DNA from: Yoonia litorea
Lineage (GTDB): Bacteria; Pseudomonadota; Alphaproteobacteria; Rhodobacterales; Rhodobacteraceae
Length of the DNA stretch: 64,000 nucleotides
Assembly (NCBI RefSeq): GCF_900114675.1
Contig: NZ_FOZM01000001.1
Location: forward strand, 1,860,001 to 1,924,000
Direction: 5' to 3'
Shown here: positions 8,709 to 15,988 of the stretch, one piece after another
Layout: each line of letters starts with the position of its first letter
How positions within the stretch are numbered: position 1 is the stretch's first letter
Notes under the pieces: generated by a model
Seen by the model: only the letters and a program-made list of their open reading frames with translations
Database searches by the model: none
What the model was told of the DNA's origin: nothing
Program-made: the position numbers and the translations under genes

Positions 8709-9158
8709 CTAGGTCTCTTCCAGATGCAACTTCATATCCAGAAGCACCTGCTGCAAGGCAACCGTTTCCCGCAGAAGCCGCTTTGCCTCGTTGATGGAAA
8801 TAACACCATCAGCGATTGACTGATTGTATTCTGCCATCAACAGCGCAAAGCGCTGGCTGAGCTTGATCACATCGGAATTGATCTCGCCTTCGTCGGTGTT
8901 AGCCCTTGCGCGGTCATAGGAAATCGAAACGCCCCGCAATTCGGCGAGCGCAGCCGTGACATGGGGAAAGCCTGATTTCGCCTCAAGGGCTGCAACGACA
9001 TCAACCGGCATGAACCGGTCGGCATGTTCATCGCGGTCAGAATAGTACCGGCCCAGCGTCGCCTTCGACTTGCCCGACAGCACACAGGCCGTTTTGATGC
9101 CCACGTCTTTGACAAGGGCCTCAGTGTGTTTTTTGAGGTATCTGGCAGGCAAGGCCAT
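8709..9158 (-). CDS. Putative helix-turn-helix regulator, phage CII/Cp76-like
   Basis: The 149-residue basic protein's N-terminal 90 residues look like a DNA-binding domain ([20 protein letters not shown]), resembling the phage regulatory CII/Cp76 family. The C-terminal part ([20 protein letters not shown] and [10 protein letters not shown]) appears helical and may mediate oligomerisation. I see no integrase or phage structural genes nearby, so it is probably a domesticated regulator. It sits 2 nt upstream of arsH and may be translated with it. The family assignment is by pattern only and is uncertain. Confidence 0.55.
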   Translation of the reverse strand: MALPARYLKKHTEALVKDVGIKTACVLSGKSKATLGRYYSDRDEHADRFMPVDVVAALEAKSGFPHVTAALAELRGVSISYDRARANTDEGEINSDVIKLSQRFALLMAEYNQSIADGVISINEAKRLLRETVALQQVLLDMKLHLEET

Positions 9159-9425
9159 CGGCGGTCATCCTTTTCGGGCGCGTCAAGATATTGCGGGGAA
9201 ACCGCAGGTCACATTCCCATTAAAGCGCCCGCGCGCTGATGTCATTCTTTTCCCGTCCTCGTGTGGTGAGGATGCTTGTAACGAGTGTCACGAAATTAGG
9301 CGTGAGGGGTGTTGGTGGCGATCAACCACTTCAGCAGGGCTATTGCGCCCTGCGTTCCCTCAACGTGGGGTCGCCACCTTTCCTTTGGCTTGCACCGCTT
9401 CAGGCAAGCGGCGATATAGCGCGGT

Positions 9426-10022
9426 ATGGCCAAGCTCTATTTCAATTACTCCACAATGAATGCCGGTAAATCGACCGTGCTGCTGCAAGCTTCACACAAT
9501 TACATCGAGCGCGGCATGCAGACCTATCTGATGACAGCGCAATTCGACAATCGCGCAGGCGAAGGCCGGATCGGCAGCCGCATCGGGATCGGCGCTGATG
9601 CGGATACATTCACCGCTGGCGAGGACCTCTTTGCCAAGATCGCGGCACGCCTGGAGGCTGGCCCTTGTGCCTGCGTCTTTATCGACGAAGCACAGTTTCT
9701 GGAACGCGAACAGGTCTGGCAACTTGCGCGTGCTGTCGATGATCTCAAAGTGCCCGTCATGGCCTTCGGTTTGCGTGTCGATTTTATGGGCGAGCTGTTC
9801 CCGGGCTCTGCGGCCCTGCTCGCTCTTGCCGATGAAATGCGCGAGGTCCGCACCATCTGCCATTGCGGGAAGAAGGCGACGATGGTTGTGCGCAAGGATG
9901 ATCAGGGCAATGTGCTGACCTCAGGCGATCAGGTCGCGATTGGTGGAAATGACCGCTACGTCTCGCTTTGTCGCAAACACTGGCGCGAAGAAACAGGCAC
10001 GCGTCAACCTGACGGCCAATAG
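9426..10022 (+). CDS. tdk: Thymidine kinase
   Basis: The 198-residue type II thymidine kinase has a P-loop (MNAGKST, residues 11-17), the catalytic/Mg motif FIDEAQFL, a lasso-like region with a zinc-ribbon CHCGKK pair and a later cysteine (SLCRKHW). It phosphorylates thymidine for dTTP salvage in the cytoplasm. Length and motifs match the bacterial family fully. The 267 bp upstream hold no recognisable gene. Its 3' end converges on priA, with the stem-loop element at 10041 between them. Confidence 0.97.
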   Translation: MAKLYFNYSTMNAGKSTVLLQASHNYIERGMQTYLMTAQFDNRAGEGRIGSRIGIGADADTFTAGEDLFAKIAARLEAGPCACVFIDEAQFLEREQVWQLARAVDDLKVPVMAFGLRVDFMGELFPGSAALLALADEMREVRTICHCGKKATMVVRKDDQGNVLTSGDQVAIGGNDRYVSLCRKHWREETGTRQPDGQ

Positions 10023-10040
10023 CCGGATTTCTTGTTATTG

Positions 10041-10068
10041 CTGGCCGATAAATATCCCCGCCGGAGGC
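10041..10068 (-). terminator. Repeated stem-loop element, copy 2 (downstream of priA)
   Basis: The minus strand reads GCCTCCGGCGGGGATATTT followed by ATCGGCCAG, 29 nt after the priA stop. It is the most divergent of the four copies (GGGGATATTT instead of GGGAGTATTT). Confidence 0.55.
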
Positions 10069-10096
10069 ATCTGCCTGCCGGGTTTGGCGGGCGGTC

Positions 10097-12289
10097 TCAG
10101 TAAAAGCTCTGCGGGTCGATATCGATGGCCATCCGCAAGTTCGACGATAGCCGGAACTGTCCCACCCATTCCGACAGGGCGGCCTGCAGTGGTGCGCCTT
10201 TCTCGGCCTTGACCAAAAGCCTCACACGGTGACGCCCCCGCACCCTGGCAATCGGTGCCGGGGCGGGGCCAAAGACCTGTGCCCCGATCTGCCGCAGCGG
10301 CGCATCACGGCGCGCCATTTCACCGCCCAGATCAAAGACCTCCTGGACATTCGTGCTCGACAGGATGATGCCCGCCATACGGCCATAGGGCGGGACACCG
10401 GCACCGCGCCGCTCTGCGGCTTCCGCGGCCCAGAACCCTTCTTCATCACCGGCAAGTATAGCGCGGATCACAGGGTGCTCCGGCTGATAGGTCTGCAACA
10501 GCGCTTCTCCCGGCACCTCGGCGCGGCCAGCACGACCAGCCACCTGCCGCATCAACTGGAACGTCCGCTCAGCGGCGCGCAGGTCAGACCCTTGCAGGCC
10601 GAGATCGGCATCAATGACGCCCACCAGTGTCAGATTGGGAAAATTGTGCCCCTTTGCGACAATCTGCGTGCCGATGATGATGTCGGCACCACCCTTTGCG
10701 ATGTCCTCGATATGAGCCTTCATGGCGCGCGCCGACCCGTAAAGATCGGATGACAGCACGGCGATTCGCGCCTCGGGAAAGAGACCTGCGACCTCCTCAC
10801 CCATCCGCTCAACGCCGGGCCCCACCGCATTCAGCTTTCCTTCCACCTCGCAAGACGGGCAGACGGTGGGCATGGGTTTCGTCTCGCCGCATTGGTGGCA
10901 CATCAGCCGTTTGAGAAAGCGGTGCTCGACCATGCGTGCATCGCATTGATCGCAGCCGATCTGGTGACCGCAGGCCCGACAGATCGTCACCGGCGCGTAA
11001 CCGCGGCGATTGAGAAAGATCAGTGATTGCTCACCTTTCTCCAGCCTGTCGGTGATCTTGGCGCGCAGGCTTGGCGAGACCCACTCACCTGACGACAACG
11101 CCTCGGCACGCATATCGATTGCGGTCATGTCAGGCAGCACTGCCGCGCCGAACCGTGAGGTCAGCTCAAGGCGTTGATACTTGCCGCTTTCCACATTCGC
11201 CCAGCTTTCCAGAGACGGTGTGGCCGAGGCCAGCACAACCTGCGCCCCGTTGATCGCCGCACGCAGCACGGCCATATCGCGGGCGTTGTAAAGCACGCCG
11301 TCCTCTTGCTTGTACGAGGTGTCGTGTTCTTCATCGACGACGATCAGCCCAAGGTTCTGGTAAGGTAGAAACAGCGCCGAGCGCGCGCCCACGACAAGCT
11401 GCGCATCCCCCTGTCCGACCATCCGCCAGCAGCGCCGCCGTTCGGTCATCGTGACACCTGAATGCCATTCCGCAGGACGCATCCCGAAGCGTTCTTCGAC
11501 ACGGGCAATAAATTCGCCTGACAGCGCAATCTCGGGCAAAAGCACAAGGGCCTGACGCCCCATGCGCAAAGCCTCCGCGACTGCCTCAAGGTAGACTTCC
11601 GTCTTTCCTGACCCTGTCACGCCTTTCAGCAACGTTGTACCATAGTGATCACTGCGCAGCGCCTGACGCAGCATCTCTGCCCCTTTCGCCTGATCGGCAC
11701 TCAACGCCTTGCCGCCGTAGTCCGGGTCAAGCCGTGGATAGGGCGTGTCGCGCGGGGCTTCTTCCTCTGATACAGCACCGAGCTTGACCAGACCTTTCAC
11801 GACAGAGGTACCGACGCCTGCCATCTCTGCCACTTCGCCCAGCGTGAACGAAAGGCCGCCATAGTCGCGCAATACGTCAAGCACCTTGGTGCGCGCCTCC
11901 GTCATGCGGTCCGGCACGGCCCCGCCGAGCCGGTAAACCTTGCGCATCGAAACAGCATCACCCAGCCCCGGCGCACGGGTCGCCAGCCGCAACATCGCCG
12001 AAAGCGGCGTGAGCGTGTATTCAGCCGCCCTTTGCAGAAACACGCGCATTTCCTCGCGCATCGGGGCAACATCGAGAACACGCACAACACTGCGGATCTT
12101 TGAGATATCGTAATCGCCCTTGCCAGCGCCCCAGACAACACCAAGCACCTTGCGCGGCCCCAAGGGGACCTCAACGAAATCACCGATGCGACACCCGCCC
12201 TCAGGGGCCTTGTAGTCCAGCACGCGGTTGATGGGTTGCGTTGTCAGCACGCCCACCAAGTCACCTGTCTGGAAAAAGCTGTCAGTCAT
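10097..12289 (-). CDS. priA: Primosomal replication-restart helicase PriA
   Basis: The 730-residue protein has an N-terminal 3'-DNA-binding domain, a helicase core with Walker A (GVTGSGKTEVYL) and DEEH box, and eight zinc-binding cysteines (CRACGHQIGCDQC, then CHQCGETKPMPTVCPSC) inserted in the helicase lobe. A C-terminal domain follows. It reloads the replisome at collapsed forks and D-loops. The gene appears to stand alone on the minus strand, with its stop followed by a copy of the repeated stem-loop. Confidence 0.97.
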   Translation of the reverse strand: MTDSFFQTGDLVGVLTTQPINRVLDYKAPEGGCRIGDFVEVPLGPRKVLGVVWGAGKGDYDISKIRSVVRVLDVAPMREEMRVFLQRAAEYTLTPLSAMLRLATRAPGLGDAVSMRKVYRLGGAVPDRMTEARTKVLDVLRDYGGLSFTLGEVAEMAGVGTSVVKGLVKLGAVSEEEAPRDTPYPRLDPDYGGKALSADQAKGAEMLRQALRSDHYGTTLLKGVTGSGKTEVYLEAVAEALRMGRQALVLLPEIALSGEFIARVEERFGMRPAEWHSGVTMTERRRCWRMVGQGDAQLVVGARSALFLPYQNLGLIVVDEEHDTSYKQEDGVLYNARDMAVLRAAINGAQVVLASATPSLESWANVESGKYQRLELTSRFGAAVLPDMTAIDMRAEALSSGEWVSPSLRAKITDRLEKGEQSLIFLNRRGYAPVTICRACGHQIGCDQCDARMVEHRFLKRLMCHQCGETKPMPTVCPSCEVEGKLNAVGPGVERMGEEVAGLFPEARIAVLSSDLYGSARAMKAHIEDIAKGGADIIIGTQIVAKGHNFPNLTLVGVIDADLGLQGSDLRAAERTFQLMRQVAGRAGRAEVPGEALLQTYQPEHPVIRAILAGDEEGFWAAEAAERRGAGVPPYGRMAGIILSSTNVQEVFDLGGEMARRDAPLRQIGAQVFGPAPAPIARVRGRHRVRLLVKAEKGAPLQAALSEWVGQFRLSSNLRMAIDIDPQSFY

Positions 12290-12370
12290 CTTTGCCTAAG
12301 GGTTTTCGCCACCTGCGCTTTGAGGTAAACGCTCACTGAGCAAACACCAACCCACCTTCGGAGAGAAGAG

Positions 12371-13024
12371 ATGAAGTTTTTTGTGGATACAGCCGAGATC
12401 GACCAAATCAAGGAACTCAATGACCTTGGGATGGTCGATGGTGTGACAACCAACCCGTCCCTGATCGCGAAATCTGGTCGTGACATCCTCGAAGTGACCA
12501 AAGAAATCTGCGATATCGTGTCAGGCCCCGTCTCTGCCGAAGTCGTGGCACTTGATGCCGACACGATGCTTGCCGAAGGGCGCAAGCTTGCGAAAATCGC
12601 TGACAACATTGCTGTGAAAGTGCCTTTGACATGGGCTGGTCTGAAAACCTGCAAGGCGCTCAGTGACGACGGGATCATGGTCAACGTGACACTGTGCTTC
12701 TCGGCCAACCAGGCCATTCTGGCCGCAAAGGCCGGTGCGACATTCATCAGTCCGTTCATCGGTCGTCTTGATGATCTGAACATGGATGGCCTCGACCTGA
12801 TCGAAGATATCCGCACCATCTACGACAACTACGGTTTCGAGACGAATATTCTGGCCGCATCAATCCGCTCGGCCAATCACATGAGCGAATGCGCCAAGAT
12901 CGGCGCCGATGTGGCGACGGCTCCTCCCGCCGTTATCAAGGCAATGGCAAACCACGTCCTGACCGACAAGGGCCTTGCCGGCTTCATGGCTGATGTCGAG
13001 AAGGCCGGGATCAAAATCCTTTAA
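12371..13024 (+). CDS. fsa: Fructose-6-phosphate aldolase / small transaldolase
   Basis: The 217-residue (beta/alpha)8 class I aldolase is of the TalC/FSA subfamily. The Schiff-base lysine is K83 in [12 protein letters not shown], and DTAEI, TTNPSLI and NVTLCFS are typical family motifs. It either cleaves fructose 6-phosphate to dihydroxyacetone and glyceraldehyde 3-phosphate or works as a transaldolase in the pentose phosphate pathway; the two activities cannot be told apart reliably by eye. GGAGAGAAG precedes the ATG. Two small hairpins follow the stop (13034-13070). Confidence 0.93.
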   Translation: MKFFVDTAEIDQIKELNDLGMVDGVTTNPSLIAKSGRDILEVTKEICDIVSGPVSAEVVALDADTMLAEGRKLAKIADNIAVKVPLTWAGLKTCKALSDDGIMVNVTLCFSANQAILAAKAGATFISPFIGRLDDLNMDGLDLIEDIRTIYDNYGFETNILAASIRSANHMSECAKIGADVATAPPAVIKAMANHVLTDKGLAGFMADVEKAGIKIL

Positions 13025-13033
13025 AACGCTGAT

Positions 13034-13070
13034 GGGCAGGCCAAGGGTCTGCCCTACGCCCCTCTGGGGC
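13034..13070 (+). terminator. Tandem hairpins downstream of fsa
   Basis: GGGCAG (13034-13039) pairs with CTGCCC (13049-13054), and GCCCC (13058-13062) pairs with GGGGC (13066-13070). They lie 10-46 nt after the stop codon. There is no T run, so a terminator role is only probable. Confidence 0.4.
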
Positions 13071-13165
13071 AAATGTGCCACGCCAATAGGCGCAATGGGA
13101 CAAAAGGGCAGGACAAACCCTGCACGACCCTGCTAGTTTGCAAAAAAACAAATGAGAGCAGGCCC

Positions 13166-13861
13166 ATGACCGAGACAGCTATGGCCGATGATCTTCGCGA
13201 AAAGATCATCGCAAATCCCGATGTATTGTTGGAAGACGCAGACGTAATGCGTGCGCTCGTCGGCGCGAATGACGAAGCCCAAGGCGGCAATGTCGTCGAT
13301 CTGCGCGCCATTGCGATGGACCGGCTTGAGGCACGTTTGGACCGCCTTGAGGATACCCACCGGACCGTAATCGCCGCAGCCTATGAAAATCTCGCTGGCA
13401 CCAATCAGGTCCACCGCGCGATCCTGCGGATGATGGACGCCAGCACCTTTCCGCAGTTCTTGGATGATCTGCACGGCGATGTTGCCGATATCCTGCGCGT
13501 CGATGCCCTGCGACTGGTCGTTGAAAGCGACGACCCCGACAAGGCAGGGGTGAGCGACACACATGTTTCGGTCATGCCTGAGGGTTTCGTTGACGGCTAC
13601 ATCACACTCGGGCGCAATATGCCGGCCCGTCAGGTCACATTGCGTCCATTCCACAAAGCCGGAAGCGCGCTCTATGGCGAACGGGGTGGCTACATCAAGT
13701 CAGAGGCCTGCCTGAAGATTGATCTCGGCCCCGGCAAGATGCCGGCGATGCTCGTGATGGGAAGCGAGGATGAGACCCTCTTTACTCCGCAGCAAGGGAC
13801 CGACCTCTTGGCCTTTTTTGCGGGTGTATTTGAACGGGTAGTGCGCCGCTGGATGGCCTGA
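13166..13861 (+). CDS. DUF484 family protein
   Basis: The 231-residue protein from MTETAMADDLRE contains the DUF484 pattern: an N-terminal helical part (IIANPDVLLEDADVMRAL), a coiled-coil-like arginine/leucine segment (MDRLEARLDRLEDTH) and a GAF-like C-terminal domain (GERGGYIKSEACLKIDLG, LVMGSEDETLFTP). Its biochemical role is unknown. Its position 4 nt upstream of xerC is conserved across proteobacteria, where DUF484 and XerC are commonly adjacent. ATG 13166 was chosen over upstream in-frame starts because it fits the family N terminus. Confidence 0.88.
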   Translation: MTETAMADDLREKIIANPDVLLEDADVMRALVGANDEAQGGNVVDLRAIAMDRLEARLDRLEDTHRTVIAAAYENLAGTNQVHRAILRMMDASTFPQFLDDLHGDVADILRVDALRLVVESDDPDKAGVSDTHVSVMPEGFVDGYITLGRNMPARQVTLRPFHKAGSALYGERGGYIKSEACLKIDLGPGKMPAMLVMGSEDETLFTPQQGTDLLAFFAGVFERVVRRWMA

Positions 13862-13865
13862 TCCG

Positions 13866-14780
13866 ATGATCTCTCCCGCCCTGACCGATGCTTTGGACCG
13901 CTGGCTTGATCACCAACGCGGGCTGGCCGGTGCAGCGGAGAACACACTGAAAGCCTACCATACGGATGTGCTGGGGTTCCTTTGCTTCATGGGGCAACAC
14001 CATGGCGGCGCGCAGGGGCTTGCGGCAATTGCTGATATTTCGGTCCGCGATATGCGGTCTTGGATGGCACACGAACGCGGGCGCGGCATTGGGGCGCGGT
14101 CTCTGGCGCGCAGCCTTTCCGCTGTCAAATCCTTCTATCGCTGGCTGGCAGACCGCGAAGGGTTCGAACCGACGGCCGTGCTGTCTGTCCGCGCACCAAA
14201 GTTTCAACGCAAACTGCCCCGCCCTCTCGAAGAAGGCGCAGCAGCCGCCATGATCGAACGCGTCGGCCTGCAGGCGTCAGAGCCTTGGGTCGCGGCGCGT
14301 GATATTGCGGTCGTCACACTGCTTTATGGGTGCGGGCTGCGTATCTCGGAAGCCTTGGGGCTGACCGGCAAGGATGTCCCGTTGCCGGAGGTGCTGCGCA
14401 TCAAGGGCAAAGGTGATAAGGAACGGCTTGTCCCGGTTATTCCTGCCGCGCGTGATGCCGTGGCCGAATACCTGCAACTTTGCCCTTATCCGGTATCAGA
14501 TGATGCGCCGATTTTCCGCAGCCTGCGCAGCAAACCCCTCTCAGCGCGCGCCATTCAAAAAGTGATGGAACAAGCGCGTTTGCAACTGGGCCTGCCAGCG
14601 ACGGCCACACCGCATGCGATGCGTCATTCTTTTGCCACACACCTTCTGGCCGCCGGGGGAGATCTGCGGAGCATTCAGGAATTGCTCGGTCATGCCTCGC
14701 TCTCGACGACGCAAGCCTATACCGCGGTCGATGCAGCACATCTCATGGCGGTTTACGACAAGGCACATCCGAAAGCCTGA
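13866..14780 (+). CDS. xerC: Tyrosine recombinase XerC
   Basis: The 304-residue site-specific recombinase has an N-terminal SAM-like core-binding domain and a catalytic domain carrying all the active-site residues: R159 (GCGLRISEALG), K182 (KGKGDKER), H250 and R253 (PHAMRHSF), H276 (LLGHASLS) and nucleophile Y285 (TQAYTAV). XerC with XerD resolves chromosome dimers at dif with FtsK. The DUF484-xerC order and its length identify a chromosomal housekeeping recombinase rather than a phage integrase. Confidence 0.95.
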   Translation: MISPALTDALDRWLDHQRGLAGAAENTLKAYHTDVLGFLCFMGQHHGGAQGLAAIADISVRDMRSWMAHERGRGIGARSLARSLSAVKSFYRWLADREGFEPTAVLSVRAPKFQRKLPRPLEEGAAAAMIERVGLQASEPWVAARDIAVVTLLYGCGLRISEALGLTGKDVPLPEVLRIKGKGDKERLVPVIPAARDAVAEYLQLCPYPVSDDAPIFRSLRSKPLSARAIQKVMEQARLQLGLPATATPHAMRHSFATHLLAAGGDLRSIQELLGHASLSTTQAYTAVDAAHLMAVYDKAHPKA

Positions 14781-14812
14781 TTAACTGTTTGCCCTGAGTG
14801 GCATTTTCCAGC

Positions 14813-15520
14813 ATGACTGCGCGAATGAAGATCGAGACCAAAGCCCTGCTTGTTCACCTGCTCACCGCAACCGGTGCTGTTTTCGCAATGCTCGCCATGC
14901 TGGCCGCTGTGGAAGAACAATGGAGCCTGATGTTCCTCTGGCTGGTCGTCGCCTTCTTTGTTGATGGCATCGACGGTCCGCTTGCGCGGCGCTATCACGT
15001 CAAAAAGAATGCTCCTGAATTTGACGGTGTCTTGCTTGACCTCATCATCGACTACCTGACGTATGTCTTTGTGCCAGCCTATGCCCTGTTTAAGTCGGGG
15101 CTTTTGCCGGGCTGGACGGGGTGGATTGCTATCATCATCATCACATTCACCTCAGCGATGTATTTCGCTGACACGCGGATGAAGACCAAGGACAACTCCT
15201 TTTCCGGCTTCCCCGGGTGCTGGAATATGCTGGTTTTGGTGATCTTCGCCTTGCAACCGAATTTCTGGGTCTCGCTGGTTCTGGTTGCGGCCCTCGCGAT
15301 CACGATGTTCCTGCCTTTGAAGTTCGTCCATCCGGTGCGCACAGAGCGCTGGCGCGTCGTGACGCTTCCTATGGCATTGGCCTGGACGTTCTTTGCCGGC
15401 TGGGCCGCTTGGGTCGATTTCTATCCTGACAGCTGGGCGCATTGGGGATTGATCGTCACGTCAGTTTATCTGCTGCTTGCGGGCATTGCACAGCAGGCGA
15501 TCCCTCAACGCAACGCCTAA
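14813..15520 (+). CDS. pcs: Phosphatidylcholine synthase (CDP-alcohol phosphatidyltransferase family)
   Basis: The 235-residue membrane protein has about eight hydrophobic segments and the CDP-alcohol transferase signature spread over DGIDGPLARRYH and FDGVLLDLIIDYLTYV (DG..AR...G...D...D). The continuing VFVPAYALF and SGFPGCWNM resemble Pcs of Rhizobium. Pcs condenses choline directly with CDP-diacylglycerol to give phosphatidylcholine in the inner membrane, a route typical of Alphaproteobacteria. I took ATG 14813 over GTG 14798. The 3' end overlaps the stop of the convergent ogt by 4 nt. Confidence 0.92.
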   Translation: MTARMKIETKALLVHLLTATGAVFAMLAMLAAVEEQWSLMFLWLVVAFFVDGIDGPLARRYHVKKNAPEFDGVLLDLIIDYLTYVFVPAYALFKSGLLPGWTGWIAIIIITFTSAMYFADTRMKTKDNSFSGFPGCWNMLVLVIFALQPNFWVSLVLVAALAITMFLPLKFVHPVRTERWRVVTLPMALAWTFFAGWAAWVDFYPDSWAHWGLIVTSVYLLLAGIAQQAIPQRNA

Positions 15521-15969
15521 ATCAGCAGGCCTGCCGCACCTTCTAGCCGCAGCAATGCAACCTTGGCTTCAATGCCGCCTCGTCCCGAGTAGCCACCCAG
15601 ACCATTTGCCGCCAGGACACGGTGGCACGGGATCAAGACAGGGATCGGATTGGCACCGCAGGCCTGACCGATAGCTTGGGCCGTTACGCCAAGTGTTTTT
15701 GCAAGATCGCCGTAGGTCCGTGTCTCTCCATAAGGAATGGCGCAGAGTGCTTCGTAAAAACGCAACTGGAATGCGCTGCCGCGCGGGGCCAGTGGTACGG
15801 AAAACTCTGTGAGTTCCCCGCCAAAATAGCGGGCAATCTCGTCACTTAGCTGATTGAATAACTGTCCCTCAGTCAGGGTGCCTGCCCTGCCCCAAACGAG
15901 CGCGCTAATGGCCCCGTCAGATGCGTCGGCACCCAATGGACCGACGGGTGAGGACTGGCAGATCAACAT
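15517..15969 (-). CDS. ogt: Methylated-DNA--protein-cysteine methyltransferase
   Basis: The 150-residue O6-alkylguanine-DNA alkyltransferase has the acceptor cysteine C115 in IPCHRVLAANG, preceded by the helix-turn-helix DNA-binding part (YGDLAKTLG). A short N-terminal ribonuclease-like domain lacks the extra zinc domain of Ada. It repairs O6-methylguanine by irreversible transfer to the cysteine. It starts 19 nt after the ileS stop on the same strand and may be read through from it. Confidence 0.95.
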   Translation of the reverse strand: MLICQSSPVGPLGADASDGAISALVWGRAGTLTEGQLFNQLSDEIARYFGGELTEFSVPLAPRGSAFQLRFYEALCAIPYGETRTYGDLAKTLGVTAQAIGQACGANPIPVLIPCHRVLAANGLGGYSGRGGIEAKVALLRLEGAAGLLI

Positions 15970-15988
15970 ACGGCCAGCCCCCGAATGC

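Noticed and set aside
13866-14780. Phage integrase
   Set aside because: The tyrosine recombinase has the length and the DUF484 neighbour of chromosomal XerC and no phage genes are near.
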